Assembly: GCF_003043945.1 (NCBI RefSeq)
Contig: NZ_PYXG01000001.1
Location: forward strand, 992,001 to 1,056,000
Reading direction: 5' to 3'
Length of the DNA: 64,000 bases
Source of the DNA: Prevotella sp. oral taxon 376
GTDB taxonomy: Bacteria > Bacteroidota > Bacteroidia > Bacteroidales > Bacteroidaceae
Shown: piece by piece, positions 1-7,292 of the stretch
Numbering within the stretch: position 1 is the first letter of the stretch
How the letters are laid out: the number at the start of each line of letters is the position of its first letter
Translations under genes and position numbers: made by a program
The notes under the pieces: model-generated
Databases searched by the model: none
What the model was told of the DNA's origin: nothing
What the model saw: only the letters and a program-made list of their open reading frames with translations

Positions 1-12
1 TAGAAAAAAGAG

Positions 13-20
13 TAATTTTG
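13..20 (+). promoter_or_regulatory. -7 promoter box of the first small gene
   Basis: TAATTTTG matches the Bacteroidetes -7 consensus TAnnTTTG and lies 25 nt before the first start codon. The -33 box would fall outside the window. Confidence 0.45.
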
Positions 21-45
21 TGGTATTAATTGAAAACTGATAAAG

Positions 46-399
46 ATGATGAAAACTAATATTGGCTTCTCAGAACATTGTGAACTTTTGCTTCGCGAGA
101 TAAAGGCAGCCATAGAAATACAGCATTGTGATACTGTTGCTTTAGCTTATATGTTTTCTATAATTGATAAAAAAATAATAGAAGATGGCAATTTGCCTGT
201 GGTCGATAGAGCAATGCTGTTAGGTACAAGTGCAATTGCCAAAGCCAGCTATAAATATAATTTCTTCAACAAGCATGGCAAGTCAAAGCGGAAAATGATT
301 CATCGTTATGGAATTAGAAGAACGAGATCATTTGATATGTTGGAAGATTCTTCTTCTGTAGAGTCAAATAGTGAAGATGGTGATTTTGGTAACAACTAA
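46..399 (+). CDS. hypothetical 117-aa protein
   Basis: I do not recognise this family. The product has a helical, mixed-charge N-terminal two thirds, then a basic stretch (KHGKSKRKMIHRYGIRRTR, residues about 77-95) and an acidic Ser-rich tail. There is no signal peptide or membrane segment. Two start codons stand in tandem (46 and 49). Base composition is clearly more A+T-rich than the metK region. It is followed within 20 nt by a short Gly/Ala-rich peptide gene and then by a membrane protein gene, so the three may form a small cassette. A role such as peptide immunity is only a guess from size and context. Confidence 0.55.
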   Translation: MMKTNIGFSEHCELLLREIKAAIEIQHCDTVALAYMFSIIDKKIIEDGNLPVVDRAMLLGTSAIAKASYKYNFFNKHGKSKRKMIHRYGIRRTRSFDMLEDSSSVESNSEDGDFGNN

Positions 400-415
400 T
401 GCTTGTAAGGGAAAA

Positions 416-634
416 ATGTCTGGGTTAAACTTGGTTTTTGATGATACGGATATGAATGTCTTTCTGAAAAAAAGTTGGGATATTATAAAAACTGATGCGT
501 TCGGATTTGCTGGTAGCTTTGCGAGTTCAGGAGCTATAGAGTTTCTTGTAGAGAATACAGTCAATGTTGAGGTTGCTCTTGCAAATGGCATATTTGGTGG
601 AATTTGTAGTAGTTATGATGCGGCAAATCCATAA
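416..634 (+). CDS. hypothetical small Gly/Ala-rich peptide (72 aa)
   Basis: The first ATG of this frame is at 416, preceded by TAAGGG; a GTG at 371 would lengthen it into the upstream gene and is less likely. The N-terminal 25 residues are polar (MSGLNLVFDDTDMNVF...). The rest is small and hydrophobic with GxxxG-like spacing (GFAGSFASSGA, ANGIFGGICSS) and a single Cys near the C-terminus. This layout, a polar leader followed by a Gly-rich hydrophobic core, resembles class II bacteriocin-type peptides. However, no double-Gly leader cleavage site is clear and I recognise no homologue. It could equally be an uncharacterised small protein. Confidence 0.45.
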   Translation: MSGLNLVFDDTDMNVFLKKSWDIIKTDAFGFAGSFASSGAIEFLVENTVNVEVALANGIFGGICSSYDAANP

Positions 635-660
635 TTAAAGTAATAATAAACAAAAACGAA

Positions 661-1149
661 ATGCAGTTAATACTTCTCTTAAACCTCATTTTTGTAGCCT
701 GTAACTATGTCGTGATTTTCCATACCCGGTGGTGGGACACATTGGAGGAGAACTACTACGACTTGACAGGCCACGATAAATCAAGGTGTCTACTGTCGGT
801 TTTTCTGATGGCCGGATATGTGGTTTTCATGTTTCTGTTGTTGATCAATCTCAAGAACCTTGCCTTATGGCTTGTCATTGGCCTTACGCTCATTTATATG
901 GCGCTATGTGCATATCTCGTGTTGGCAAGGTTTTGGCTGCGGAAGATGGGGGAGAAAGTCAAGAGAGAGAGGGTGGCCTTTTTCTTCCTGGGCAGTCTGA
1001 CGGTTACGGCTTGTACTTGCTTAAGCAGGCTGATCGGCCATTATTATGCATTGGATGAGGAAAAGGCAATGGGCTTGGTACTCCTGATATTGATGGTATT
1101 TGCCGGCTGTGTGTGGATTTGGCGGAAGCTCTTTGTCAAGAACAGATGA
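661..1149 (+). CDS. hypothetical four-helix inner-membrane protein
   Basis: The 162-residue product has four predicted membrane segments: residues about 2-20, 45-66, 69-92 and 137-155, plus a weaker one near 107-123. A basic loop (RFWLRKMGEKVKRERV) sits between the third and the following segments. I recognise no family. It follows two short unknown genes in the same direction with a 26-nt gap and ends before a terminator-like hairpin, so it probably closes that cassette. Its ORF is long, uninterrupted and codon-biased like a real gene. Confidence 0.6.
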   Translation: MQLILLLNLIFVACNYVVIFHTRWWDTLEENYYDLTGHDKSRCLLSVFLMAGYVVFMFLLLINLKNLALWLVIGLTLIYMALCAYLVLARFWLRKMGEKVKRERVAFFFLGSLTVTACTCLSRLIGHYYALDEEKAMGLVLLILMVFAGCVWIWRKLFVKNR

Positions 1150-1212
1150 AAGCTGGAGGCCTTTAGCGTCTGGCGCAGGTACAGCATCAGCCCAATTAGT
1201 TTATACGAAATA

Positions 1213-1241
1213 GCCGGAGGAATTGTCTTCCGGCCTTTCTG
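1213..1241 (+). terminator. probable intrinsic terminator
   Basis: GCCGGAGG (1213-1220) pairs with CTTCCGGC (1227-1234), including one G-U pair, around a 6-nt loop. A T-rich tract (CTTTCTGTTT) follows. It would end transcription of the three-gene cassette. Confidence 0.55.
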
Positions 1242-1258
1242 TTTGCCGTCAGGAGGAT

Positions 1259-1324
1259 GACAAAATCGGCGATTTTGTCCCACGATTTCGGCGATTTCGT
1301 CAGACAATCTCGCCGATTTTGTCA
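1259..1324. repeat. 22-bp triplet element, class I, copy A
   Basis: Three tandem 22-bp units (1259-1280, 1281-1302, 1303-1324). The first is a near-perfect odd palindrome with arms GACAAAATCG and CGATTTTGTC. The second begins CACGATTTCG and the third GACAATCTCG; each ends in CGATTTYGTC. The preceding bases GCCGTCAGGAGGATGAC match copy B at 16 of 17 positions. It lies between the terminator of the upstream gene and the metK promoter. Confidence 0.85.
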
Positions 1325-1442
1325 TGCTGTCGTTGGCTTCCTGTTCTGCGGGAGGGGAAGTGCCAGACCGGCATGGGCTTTCCTTATGACTTCCGCCGAT
1401 CCTCTTTTTGATGTCTCGGATTTGATAAATAGCCTCTGAATA

Positions 1443-1474
1443 TTTGGAGAAGTCAGAAAAAAACAGTATCTTTG
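1443..1474 (+). promoter_or_regulatory. metK promoter
   Basis: TTTG at 1443-1446 and TATCTTTG at 1467-1474 are separated by 20 nt, an excellent match to the Bacteroidetes sigma-ABfr -33/-7 promoter. Transcription would start near 1481, just before the riboswitch. Confidence 0.75.
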
Positions 1475-1503
1475 CTGACGATTTTAGAATATTGGTTTAA
1501 CAC

Positions 1504-1552
1504 TTGTGGAAGAATTTGGCTGCTTGCAACCACACTAAAAAATGCTAAAACT
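1504..1552 (+). promoter_or_regulatory. SAM-II-type riboswitch aptamer
   Basis: The leader carries the SAM-II layout. P1 is GTGG (1506-1509) with CCAC (1530-1533). Inside the P1 loop, TTTGGC (1515-1520) is complementary to GCTAAA (1544-1549) just downstream, with one G-U pair, which gives the classical pseudoknot. The conserved tract GCTTGCAACCAC and the A-rich linker before GCTAAA also match what I recall of the family. The promoter starts about 25 nt upstream and metK follows, the expected metabolic target. The 68 nt between the pseudoknot and the start codon are longer than usual for SAM-II, and I see no obvious terminator or masked Shine-Dalgarno, so the switching mechanism is unclear. 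Confidence 0.8.
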
Positions 1553-1617
1553 GCAAAATCCAGAAAAAGATTTTACGGTCGTTTGGTGTTTTTCCACTTA
1601 AAAAAAGTTTGGGAAAA

Positions 1618-2877
1618 ATGAGTTATTTATTTTCATCAGAATCCGTTTCAGAAGGGCATCCAGACAAGGTTGCCGATCAGATCAGCGACGCATTGGTCGA
1701 CCAGTTCTTGGCTTACGACCCCAAGGCGCATTGTGCCATCGAGAGCTTTGTTACCACTGGGCAGGTGGTTATCATGGGCGAAGTGCGGTCGGAGGCTTAC
1801 ATTGACCTCCAGGCCATTGCCCGCCGCACCATCAACCGGATTGGTTATACCAAGGCGGAGTATCAGTTTGACGGCGACAGTTGCGGTATCATGACTGCCA
1901 TCCATGAGCAGAGCGGCGACATCAACCGTGGCGTGGAGCGTGCCGAAGAGGAGGAGCAGGGTGCCGGAGACCAGGGCATGATGTTCGGCTATGCCGTCAA
2001 CGAGACCGAGAACTATATGCCCGTGTCGCTCGACCTGGCTCATCTGCTCATGACAACGCTCGCCGACATTCGCCGGGAGGGCAAGGTGATGACCTACCTC
2101 CGGCCTGACTCAAAGAGCCAGGTTACCGTGGAGTATAGCGACGACAATATCCCGCGGCGCATCGATACCATCTTGGTAAGCACGCAGCACGATGAATTCG
2201 ATAGCGACGACGAGCGCATGCTGGAGAGAATCAAGAAGGATGTCGTCAACATCCTTATCCCTCGCGTGAAGGCTCAGATTCACTCCGCGAAGGTGCTTGC
2301 GCTCTTCAACGACGACATCAAGTATCTGGTCAACCCCACGGGAAAGTTCGTTATCGGCGGGCCTCACGGCGATACGGGGCTCACGGGGCGCAAGATTATC
2401 GTTGACACTTATGGGGGTAAAGGCGCCCACGGTGGCGGAGCTTTCTCAGGCAAGGACCCTTCGAAAGTGGACCGCAGCGCTGCCTACGCTGCCCGCTATA
2501 TCGCTAAAAACATGGTGGCGGCCGGTGTTGCCGACGAGATGCTGGTCCAGTTCAGCTACGCCATCGGCGTCGCACAGCCTGTGAGCGTCTATGTGAACAC
2601 TTACGGGCGCAGTCATGTGGGCCTCTCAGATGGAGAAATCGCAAAGAAGATAGGCACGATGTTCGATCTCCGGCCGAAAGCCATCGAGCGTGCATTGAAG
2701 CTTCGCCAGCCAATATATCTCGAAACAGCTTCGTATGGTCATATGGGGCGTAAGAACGAGGTGGTAAGGAAAACCTTTACAAGTCTCTACCATCAGGTGA
2801 GGACGATGGAAGTGGAGCTCTTTACCTGGGAGAAACTCGACAGGGTAGAGGATATCAGGAAGGCTTTCGGCTTATGA
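1618..2877 (+). CDS. metK: S-adenosylmethionine synthetase
   Basis: Makes S-adenosylmethionine from methionine and ATP in the cytoplasm. The N-terminus [21 protein letters not shown] carries the family signature, and the ATP/phosphate motif [19 protein letters not shown] lies in the C-terminal half. The length is 419 aa, slightly above the roughly 385 of enterobacterial MetK but normal for Bacteroidetes. I chose the ATG at 1618 because the upstream TTG at 1609 adds only three non-conserved residues. A SAM-II-type aptamer precedes it, which implies end-product feedback. Its last bases overlap the next gene by 4 nt (ATGA). Confidence 0.97.
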   Translation: MSYLFSSESVSEGHPDKVADQISDALVDQFLAYDPKAHCAIESFVTTGQVVIMGEVRSEAYIDLQAIARRTINRIGYTKAEYQFDGDSCGIMTAIHEQSGDINRGVERAEEEEQGAGDQGMMFGYAVNETENYMPVSLDLAHLLMTTLADIRREGKVMTYLRPDSKSQVTVEYSDDNIPRRIDTILVSTQHDEFDSDDERMLERIKKDVVNILIPRVKAQIHSAKVLALFNDDIKYLVNPTGKFVIGGPHGDTGLTGRKIIVDTYGGKGAHGGGAFSGKDPSKVDRSAAYAARYIAKNMVAAGVADEMLVQFSYAIGVAQPVSVYVNTYGRSHVGLSDGEIAKKIGTMFDLRPKAIERALKLRQPIYLETASYGHMGRKNEVVRKTFTSLYHQVRTMEVELFTWEKLDRVEDIRKAFGL

Positions 2878-3905
2878 TACAGCAGGCAGACTCCACCACA
2901 TTGGGTCATACGGGCGAAGCCGGGCTCGGGAAAGAAGTGCCCCGGCCTGTCAAGCATCGCCGCCAGCCTACCCCCCGCGAGGTGGTAGGTTGGTTGCCGG
3001 AAAATGCGACTCCTGCCCAGATGGACTCTGCCATACAGCTGCATGTCAAGCCTTCGGAGATTCATTGGAGCCAGATGCCGGACACGCTTCATCTGCCGGG
3101 TCATCCTCGGAGTAAGAGTGTCCGCGACATTGGGCTACCCACCTATTATAAAGAGTCGTTTTTCATGAAAGACTCACTCTTTCATCCGGAACTCCCCGGG
3201 GGGCGTCTTGGTGTTTCCGGCGACCCGATTCCTTATGCCATTGCCAACGATAACTTCTTTGCGAGCCTACTGATAGGCTGTTTCGTCCTGGCATTGGTGG
3301 CCTTCTCACAGTCCAGAAAGTTCATCTCCCGGCAGGCCAAGAACTTCTTCTTCGTTCCCCATGAGCATGTAACCCAGATTCCTGAAACGGCCAATGAGAT
3401 TCGCTTTCAGGTATTCCTGGTGCTGCAGACCTATCTACTTCTGGCTCTTTTCTTCTTTTTCTATAGCAACGCTTATGTGGGCGAGGCCTTCATGCTGGCT
3501 CCATATCCGGTCATAGCAATCTATACGGGCATCGGATTTGCCTATTTCCTGTTGAAGGTGTTCCTTTACTGGTTCACGGGATGGGTATTCTTCGACAGGA
3601 GAAATAATGTGCAATGGCTGAAGTCATTTTTGTTTATAGTATCGATGGAGGGGGTCGCCCTTTTTCCTATTGTCGTGCTTCAGGCTTTTTTCGGAGTATC
3701 GATGCAAACGACGGTGGTTTATGCCATTGTTCTCTTAGTTTTTGTAAAAATGCTTACCTTCTATAAGACATATATCATCTTTTTCCGTAAGAAAAGCTCT
3801 TTTTTGCAAAATATTTTGTACTTTTGTGCGCTTGAAATAATTCCAATGCTTGCATTGTGGGGAGTTGTAATTACGATAAACAGTTATTTGAAAATAAATT
3901 TTTAA
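2874..3905 (+). CDS. DUF4271 family membrane protein
   Basis: Integral inner-membrane protein of 343 aa. The first 125 residues are hydrophilic and Pro-rich. They are followed by about six membrane segments (residues about 130-147, 183-200, 208-226, 250-272, 279-297 and 315-335). This is the Bacteroidetes family that usually sits directly before hemD, as here. Its function is unknown. The start overlaps the metK stop codon and hemD begins 9 nt after its end, so all three are surely co-transcribed. Confidence 0.85.
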   Translation: MIQQADSTTLGHTGEAGLGKEVPRPVKHRRQPTPREVVGWLPENATPAQMDSAIQLHVKPSEIHWSQMPDTLHLPGHPRSKSVRDIGLPTYYKESFFMKDSLFHPELPGGRLGVSGDPIPYAIANDNFFASLLIGCFVLALVAFSQSRKFISRQAKNFFFVPHEHVTQIPETANEIRFQVFLVLQTYLLLALFFFFYSNAYVGEAFMLAPYPVIAIYTGIGFAYFLLKVFLYWFTGWVFFDRRNNVQWLKSFLFIVSMEGVALFPIVVLQAFFGVSMQTTVVYAIVLLVFVKMLTFYKTYIIFFRKKSSFLQNILYFCALEIIPMLALWGVVITINSYLKINF

Positions 3906-3914
3906 TACAGAAAG

Positions 3915-4664
3915 ATGATTAAGAAGATCCTTATCTCACAGCCAAGGCCTTCTAGTGAGAAGTCGCCCTACTATGACTTGGAGAAAGAACATGGCGTTCA
4001 GTGCGTTTTCCGTCCTTTCTTTAAAGTGGAAGGATTGTCTGCAAAAGAGTTCCGCCAGCAGAAAATAAACCTGCTTGATTATACGGCCGTAGTGTTTACT
4101 TCGCGTCATGCCATCGATAACTACTTCAAAATCGCCAAGGAAATGCGTATAACGATTCCCGAGGACATGAAGTACTTCTGCGTCATCGAAACCATAGCTC
4201 TCTATATCCAGAAGTATGTGCAGTATCGTAAACGCAAGATTTTCTTCGGCAATACAGGTAAGATCGACGATCTCGTACCTATCATGGCAAAGCATAAGGC
4301 AGAGAAGTTTCTCGTCCCTATGAGTAGCGTTCACAATGATGATGTGAAAAACATGCTCGACGAGAAGAAACTGAATCATGAGGAATGCGTGATGTATCGC
4401 ACCGTGAGCAATGATTTCACGGAAGAGGAGAAGAACAACTTTAACTATGACATGCTCGTGTTCTTCAGCCCCACGGGCGTTAAGGCCCTGAAGAAGAACT
4501 TCCCGGACTTCAAGCAGGGTGATATCAAGATTGCGGCTTTCGGTCCGGCCACGACAAAGACTGTCGCGGAAGAGGGGCTTCACCCTGATGTAGAGGCTCC
4601 CTCAAAGGAGTATCCTTCGATGTCGAGCGCCTTGAATGCTTATCTCAAGAAAAGGAAGAAATAA
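3915..4664 (+). CDS. hemD: uroporphyrinogen-III synthase family protein
   Basis: Expected to close and invert ring D of hydroxymethylbilane to give uroporphyrinogen III. The 249-residue protein has the two-lobed HemD pattern: N-terminal ILISQPRPSSE and VFTSRHAIDNYF, C-terminal LVFFSPTGVKALKKNF and IAAFGPATTKTVAEEGL. The last is the diagnostic FGxxTxxxxxxxG motif. Assignment rests on these motifs and on the conserved neighbourhood (DUF4271 before, rnpA after). I see no other heme gene in the window, so this hemD is separate from the rest of the pathway. Confidence 0.88.
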   Translation: MIKKILISQPRPSSEKSPYYDLEKEHGVQCVFRPFFKVEGLSAKEFRQQKINLLDYTAVVFTSRHAIDNYFKIAKEMRITIPEDMKYFCVIETIALYIQKYVQYRKRKIFFGNTGKIDDLVPIMAKHKAEKFLVPMSSVHNDDVKNMLDEKKLNHEECVMYRTVSNDFTEEEKNNFNYDMLVFFSPTGVKALKKNFPDFKQGDIKIAAFGPATTKTVAEEGLHPDVEAPSKEYPSMSSALNAYLKKRKK

Positions 4665-4669
4665 AAAAT

Positions 4670-5071
4670 ATGCCTGCGCCGGGAGCTCTCATACTGAAGA
4701 AGGAAGAGCGCATATGCAGCAAGAAGCTGATAGACGAACTCTTTACGGGAGGAGAAAGCCATGCTATGACGAGCTATCCTATAAGAGTGGTATATATGCT
4801 GAAGGAGCGGAAGACAGTGGAGGAACCATCGGCGATGATGCTTGTGAGCGTCCCGAAGCGATGTCTCAAGCATGCCGTAAAGCGCAATCGGGTAAAACGG
4901 CAGATTCGCGAGGCCTATCGCAAGAACAAGGCTCTGATAATCCAAAGGCCGGATATGGATGCGCGACAGCTTGTCATGGCGCTTGTCTGGCTCGACAATA
5001 AGGTATATCCTACAAACAGGGTAGAACAGAATGTCATAGGACTCTTGACCCGTTTAAGTGAAAAATTATGA
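4670..5071 (+). CDS. rnpA: ribonuclease P protein component
   Basis: Protein subunit of RNase P, which binds the catalytic RNA and helps mature tRNA 5' ends. The 133-residue product has the signature [14 protein letters not shown] at residues about 71-84 and the N-terminal LKKEERI(C/R)SKK motif. It starts 5 nt after hemD and its end overlaps yidD by 4 nt. The usual partner rpmH is not here; the rnpA-yidD order is the common one. Confidence 0.95.
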   Translation: MPAPGALILKKEERICSKKLIDELFTGGESHAMTSYPIRVVYMLKERKTVEEPSAMMLVSVPKRCLKHAVKRNRVKRQIREAYRKNKALIIQRPDMDARQLVMALVWLDNKVYPTNRVEQNVIGLLTRLSEKL

Positions 5072-5316
5072 GGAATCCGAGACTTGTTCACTGGATTTCG
5101 AGAAGTCTGACATGGCTGCTCATACTTCCAATCAGATTTTATCAGAAGTTTATCACTCCCTACACTTCTCCCTCGTGCCGATTTACGCCGACCTGCTCGG
5201 AATATGCTCGTCAGGCTTTATTGAAGCATGGTCCTGTAAAAGGGCTTGTATTGGCCGTTTGGAGAATCTTAAGATGTAATCCATGGGGTGGCTCGGGATA
5301 TGACCCCGTGCCGTAA
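5068..5316 (+). CDS. yidD: membrane protein insertion efficiency factor YidD
   Basis: Small membrane-associated protein (82 aa) that assists YidC-dependent insertion of inner-membrane proteins. The family signature [19 protein letters not shown] and the C-terminal [12 protein letters not shown] are complete. The start ATG overlaps the rnpA stop (ATGA). Confidence 0.95.
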   Translation: MRNPRLVHWISRSLTWLLILPIRFYQKFITPYTSPSCRFTPTCSEYARQALLKHGPVKGLVLAVWRILRCNPWGGSGYDPVP

Positions 5317-5376
5317 GTTTCCGGACATGCCGGGCCCCGTCAACAAGAATATAAAAATAAAAAGATCTACGATTCG

Positions 5377-6678
5377 ATGACAAAAAACTTTGTAGAAGAA
5401 CTGAAATGGCGCGGTATGCTGGCCCAAATCATGCCAGGTACGGAAGATTTGCTCCAGAAAGAACTCGTTTCAGCCTATTTAGGTACTGACCCTACCGCCG
5501 ACTCATTGCATATCGGTCATTTGTGCGGTATCATGATGCTTCGTCATTTGCAGCGTTGTGGGCACAGGCCTTTCTTGCTCGTGGGCGGAGCAACAGGCAT
5601 GATTGGCGATCCCTCAGGTAAGAGCCAGGAGCGCAACTTGCTGGATGCAGAAACACTTTACCATAATCAGGAAGCCATAAAGAAGCAGGTTTCGAAGTTC
5701 CTTGACTTTGAAGGAAACGGGCCGAATAAGGCCGAGATGGTGAATAACTACGACTGGATGAAAGACTTCACCTTCCTTGATTTTGCTCGTGAAGTGGGTA
5801 AGCATATCACGGTAAACTACATGATGGCAAAAGACAGTGTGCAGAAGCGACTCAACGGTGAGGCTCGCGACGGACTTTCTTTTACAGAATTCACCTATCA
5901 GCTCCTACAAGGCTACGACTTTCTCTACCTTTATCAGCATCATGGAGTAAAGCTCCAACTCGGGGGAAACGACCAATGGGGTAATATGACGACAGGTACA
6001 GAGCTCATTCGCCGAACTCTCGGCCAGGAGGCTGAGGCCTACGCGCTCACCTGTCCGCTGATAACCAAGTCTGACGGAAAAAAATTCGGAAAGACGGAAA
6101 GTGGTAATATCTGGCTCGACCGTGATCGCACAACACCTTATAGGTTCTATCAGTTCTGGTTGAATGTAAGCGATGAAGATGCAGAGCGCTACATCAAGAT
6201 ATTCACTTCGCTCGACAAGGAAACCATAGAAGCTCTCGTGGGCGAGCATAGCCAGGACCCAGGACGGCGTGTCTTGCAAAAAAGACTTGCAGAAGAGATT
6301 ACCACCATGGTTCACTCCAAGGAAGACCTGCAGGCATCCATCGAGGCCTCTAACATTCTTTTTGGAAAGGCAACAAAAGACAGTCTGAGGCAGCTTGATG
6401 AACAAACCTTACTTGATGTGTTCGACGGAGTTCCCCGTTTCGACATCTCCAAAGAGCAGCTTGGGCGCCCGGCAGTAGACCTCTTCGCCACTGATGAAGC
6501 TAAAATATTCCAAAGCAAGGGAGAAATGCGTAAACTCGTACAAGGGGGTGGTGTGTCGCTGAATAAGGAAAAGCTTCTGTCTTTTGATCGTCTTGTTACG
6601 GCGGAAGACCTTATTGATGGTAAGTATCTATTGGTGCAGAGGGGTAAGAAAAACTATTATCTCATTACCGTTAAATAA
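5377..6678 (+). CDS. tyrS: tyrosyl-tRNA synthetase
   Basis: Class I aminoacyl-tRNA synthetase that charges tRNA-Tyr. The HIGH motif is at residues 45-48 (DSLHIGHL), the KMSKS equivalent is KFGKT in [13 protein letters not shown], and the tyrosine pocket motif [10 protein letters not shown] is present. A C-terminal S4-like RNA-binding region ([15 protein letters not shown]...) ends the 433-aa protein, the normal length. It follows yidD by 60 nt with no clear promoter in the gap, so it is probably the last protein gene of the metK transcript. A separate promoter for tRNA-Gln begins 18 nt after its stop. Confidence 0.96.
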   Translation: MTKNFVEELKWRGMLAQIMPGTEDLLQKELVSAYLGTDPTADSLHIGHLCGIMMLRHLQRCGHRPFLLVGGATGMIGDPSGKSQERNLLDAETLYHNQEAIKKQVSKFLDFEGNGPNKAEMVNNYDWMKDFTFLDFAREVGKHITVNYMMAKDSVQKRLNGEARDGLSFTEFTYQLLQGYDFLYLYQHHGVKLQLGGNDQWGNMTTGTELIRRTLGQEAEAYALTCPLITKSDGKKFGKTESGNIWLDRDRTTPYRFYQFWLNVSDEDAERYIKIFTSLDKETIEALVGEHSQDPGRRVLQKRLAEEITTMVHSKEDLQASIEASNILFGKATKDSLRQLDEQTLLDVFDGVPRFDISKEQLGRPAVDLFATDEAKIFQSKGEMRKLVQGGGVSLNKEKLLSFDRLVTAEDLIDGKYLLVQRGKKNYYLITVK

Positions 6679-6695
6679 AGAAAAAGGGTCGAAAA

Positions 6696-6727
6696 TTTGG
6701 TAGTGGGTGAAAAATCCACTACCTTTG
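6696..6727 (+). promoter_or_regulatory. tRNA-Gln promoter
   Basis: TTTG (6696-6699), 20 nt, TACCTTTG (6720-6727), then the tRNA 8 nt later. The same TTTGG and TACCTTTGCA boxes with the same spacing precede the other two tRNA genes. Confidence 0.75.
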
Positions 6728-6735
6728 CACCCAGA

Positions 6736-6808
6736 TTGTCCTATGGTGTAATGGTAGCACTACAGTTTTTGGTTCTGTCAGTGGTGGTTCGAATCCGCCT
6801 GGGACAAC
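6736..6808 (+). tRNA. tRNA-Gln (UUG)
   Basis: A full cloverleaf can be drawn: acceptor TTGTCCT with GGGACAA, a D arm containing GGTGTAATGGTAGCAC, an anticodon stem ACAGT/TCTGT with loop TTTTGGT (anticodon TTG at 6769-6771), and a T arm with GGTTCGAATCC. The CCA end is not encoded. Confidence 0.95.
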
Positions 6809-7022
6809 AGATTGGTTCCGCATTTCATTGTTCGTCAATGTTGTGTGGAACTTTCTTTTAAGAATTCTACAACATAAATCTAATAAAGGAGTGCACCTTC
6901 TTAGGTGCCAAGCGAGCAAGGTTGATCCCGGATTCTGTGGGTGGCTGTTTTCCCCTATCTGTTCTTTGCATTCTTTCCATAATGGTTCATTGTCATGAAA
7001 AAGCTCTGACTTGTTCTTTATT

Positions 7023-7042
7023 CATGATATAGCGATATCATG
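7023..7042. repeat. perfect inverted repeat upstream of susC
   Basis: CATGATAT and ATATCATG flank AGCG. The dyad lies about 95 nt before the -33 box of the susC promoter, so it may be a regulator site; it could also be an RNA hairpin ending a short transcript, though no T-run follows. Confidence 0.4.
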
Positions 7043-7135
7043 GAGGAGTATTTAAGTAATCAACATTTTGCGCAAAAAAATTGTGCCTTTTCAACTGCTT
7101 TTTTTTAGGATACAAATTAAAAAAGAGTGAAATAG

Positions 7136-7167
7136 TTGTAAACTATGCGAAAAAGTTTGTATGTTTG
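7136..7167 (+). promoter_or_regulatory. candidate susC promoter
   Basis: TTG (7136-7138) and TATGTTTG (7160-7167) are 21 nt apart. A second -7-like box, TATATTTG at 7264-7271, has no good -33 partner and is only 21 nt from the start codon. Confidence 0.5.
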
Positions 7168-7292
7168 TAGCGCTAACAGAAAATGGATTAATTTATAAAT
7201 AATACCATGACAGACATGTTATGATTTTTTAATTTACTAAATATGGGAATCTTGTGAAACCAATATATTTGTTTAACCTAAAGTGATAATTT

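Larger units (their letters stand above)
6809..7292. other. 484-nt leader / intergenic region before susC
   Basis: No credible coding sequence. It holds a short hairpin (GCACCT/AGGTGC, near 6892-6908), a perfect 8-bp inverted repeat at 7023-7042, and two TAnnTTTG boxes (7160-7167 and 7264-7271). The length and structure suggest a regulated promoter region for the SusCD pair. Confidence 0.5.

Noticed and set aside
1223..1439. Two short frames of about 60 codons in the metK upstream region
   Set aside because: They consist mainly of translated repeat units of copy A and of the terminator; there is no independent coding signal.
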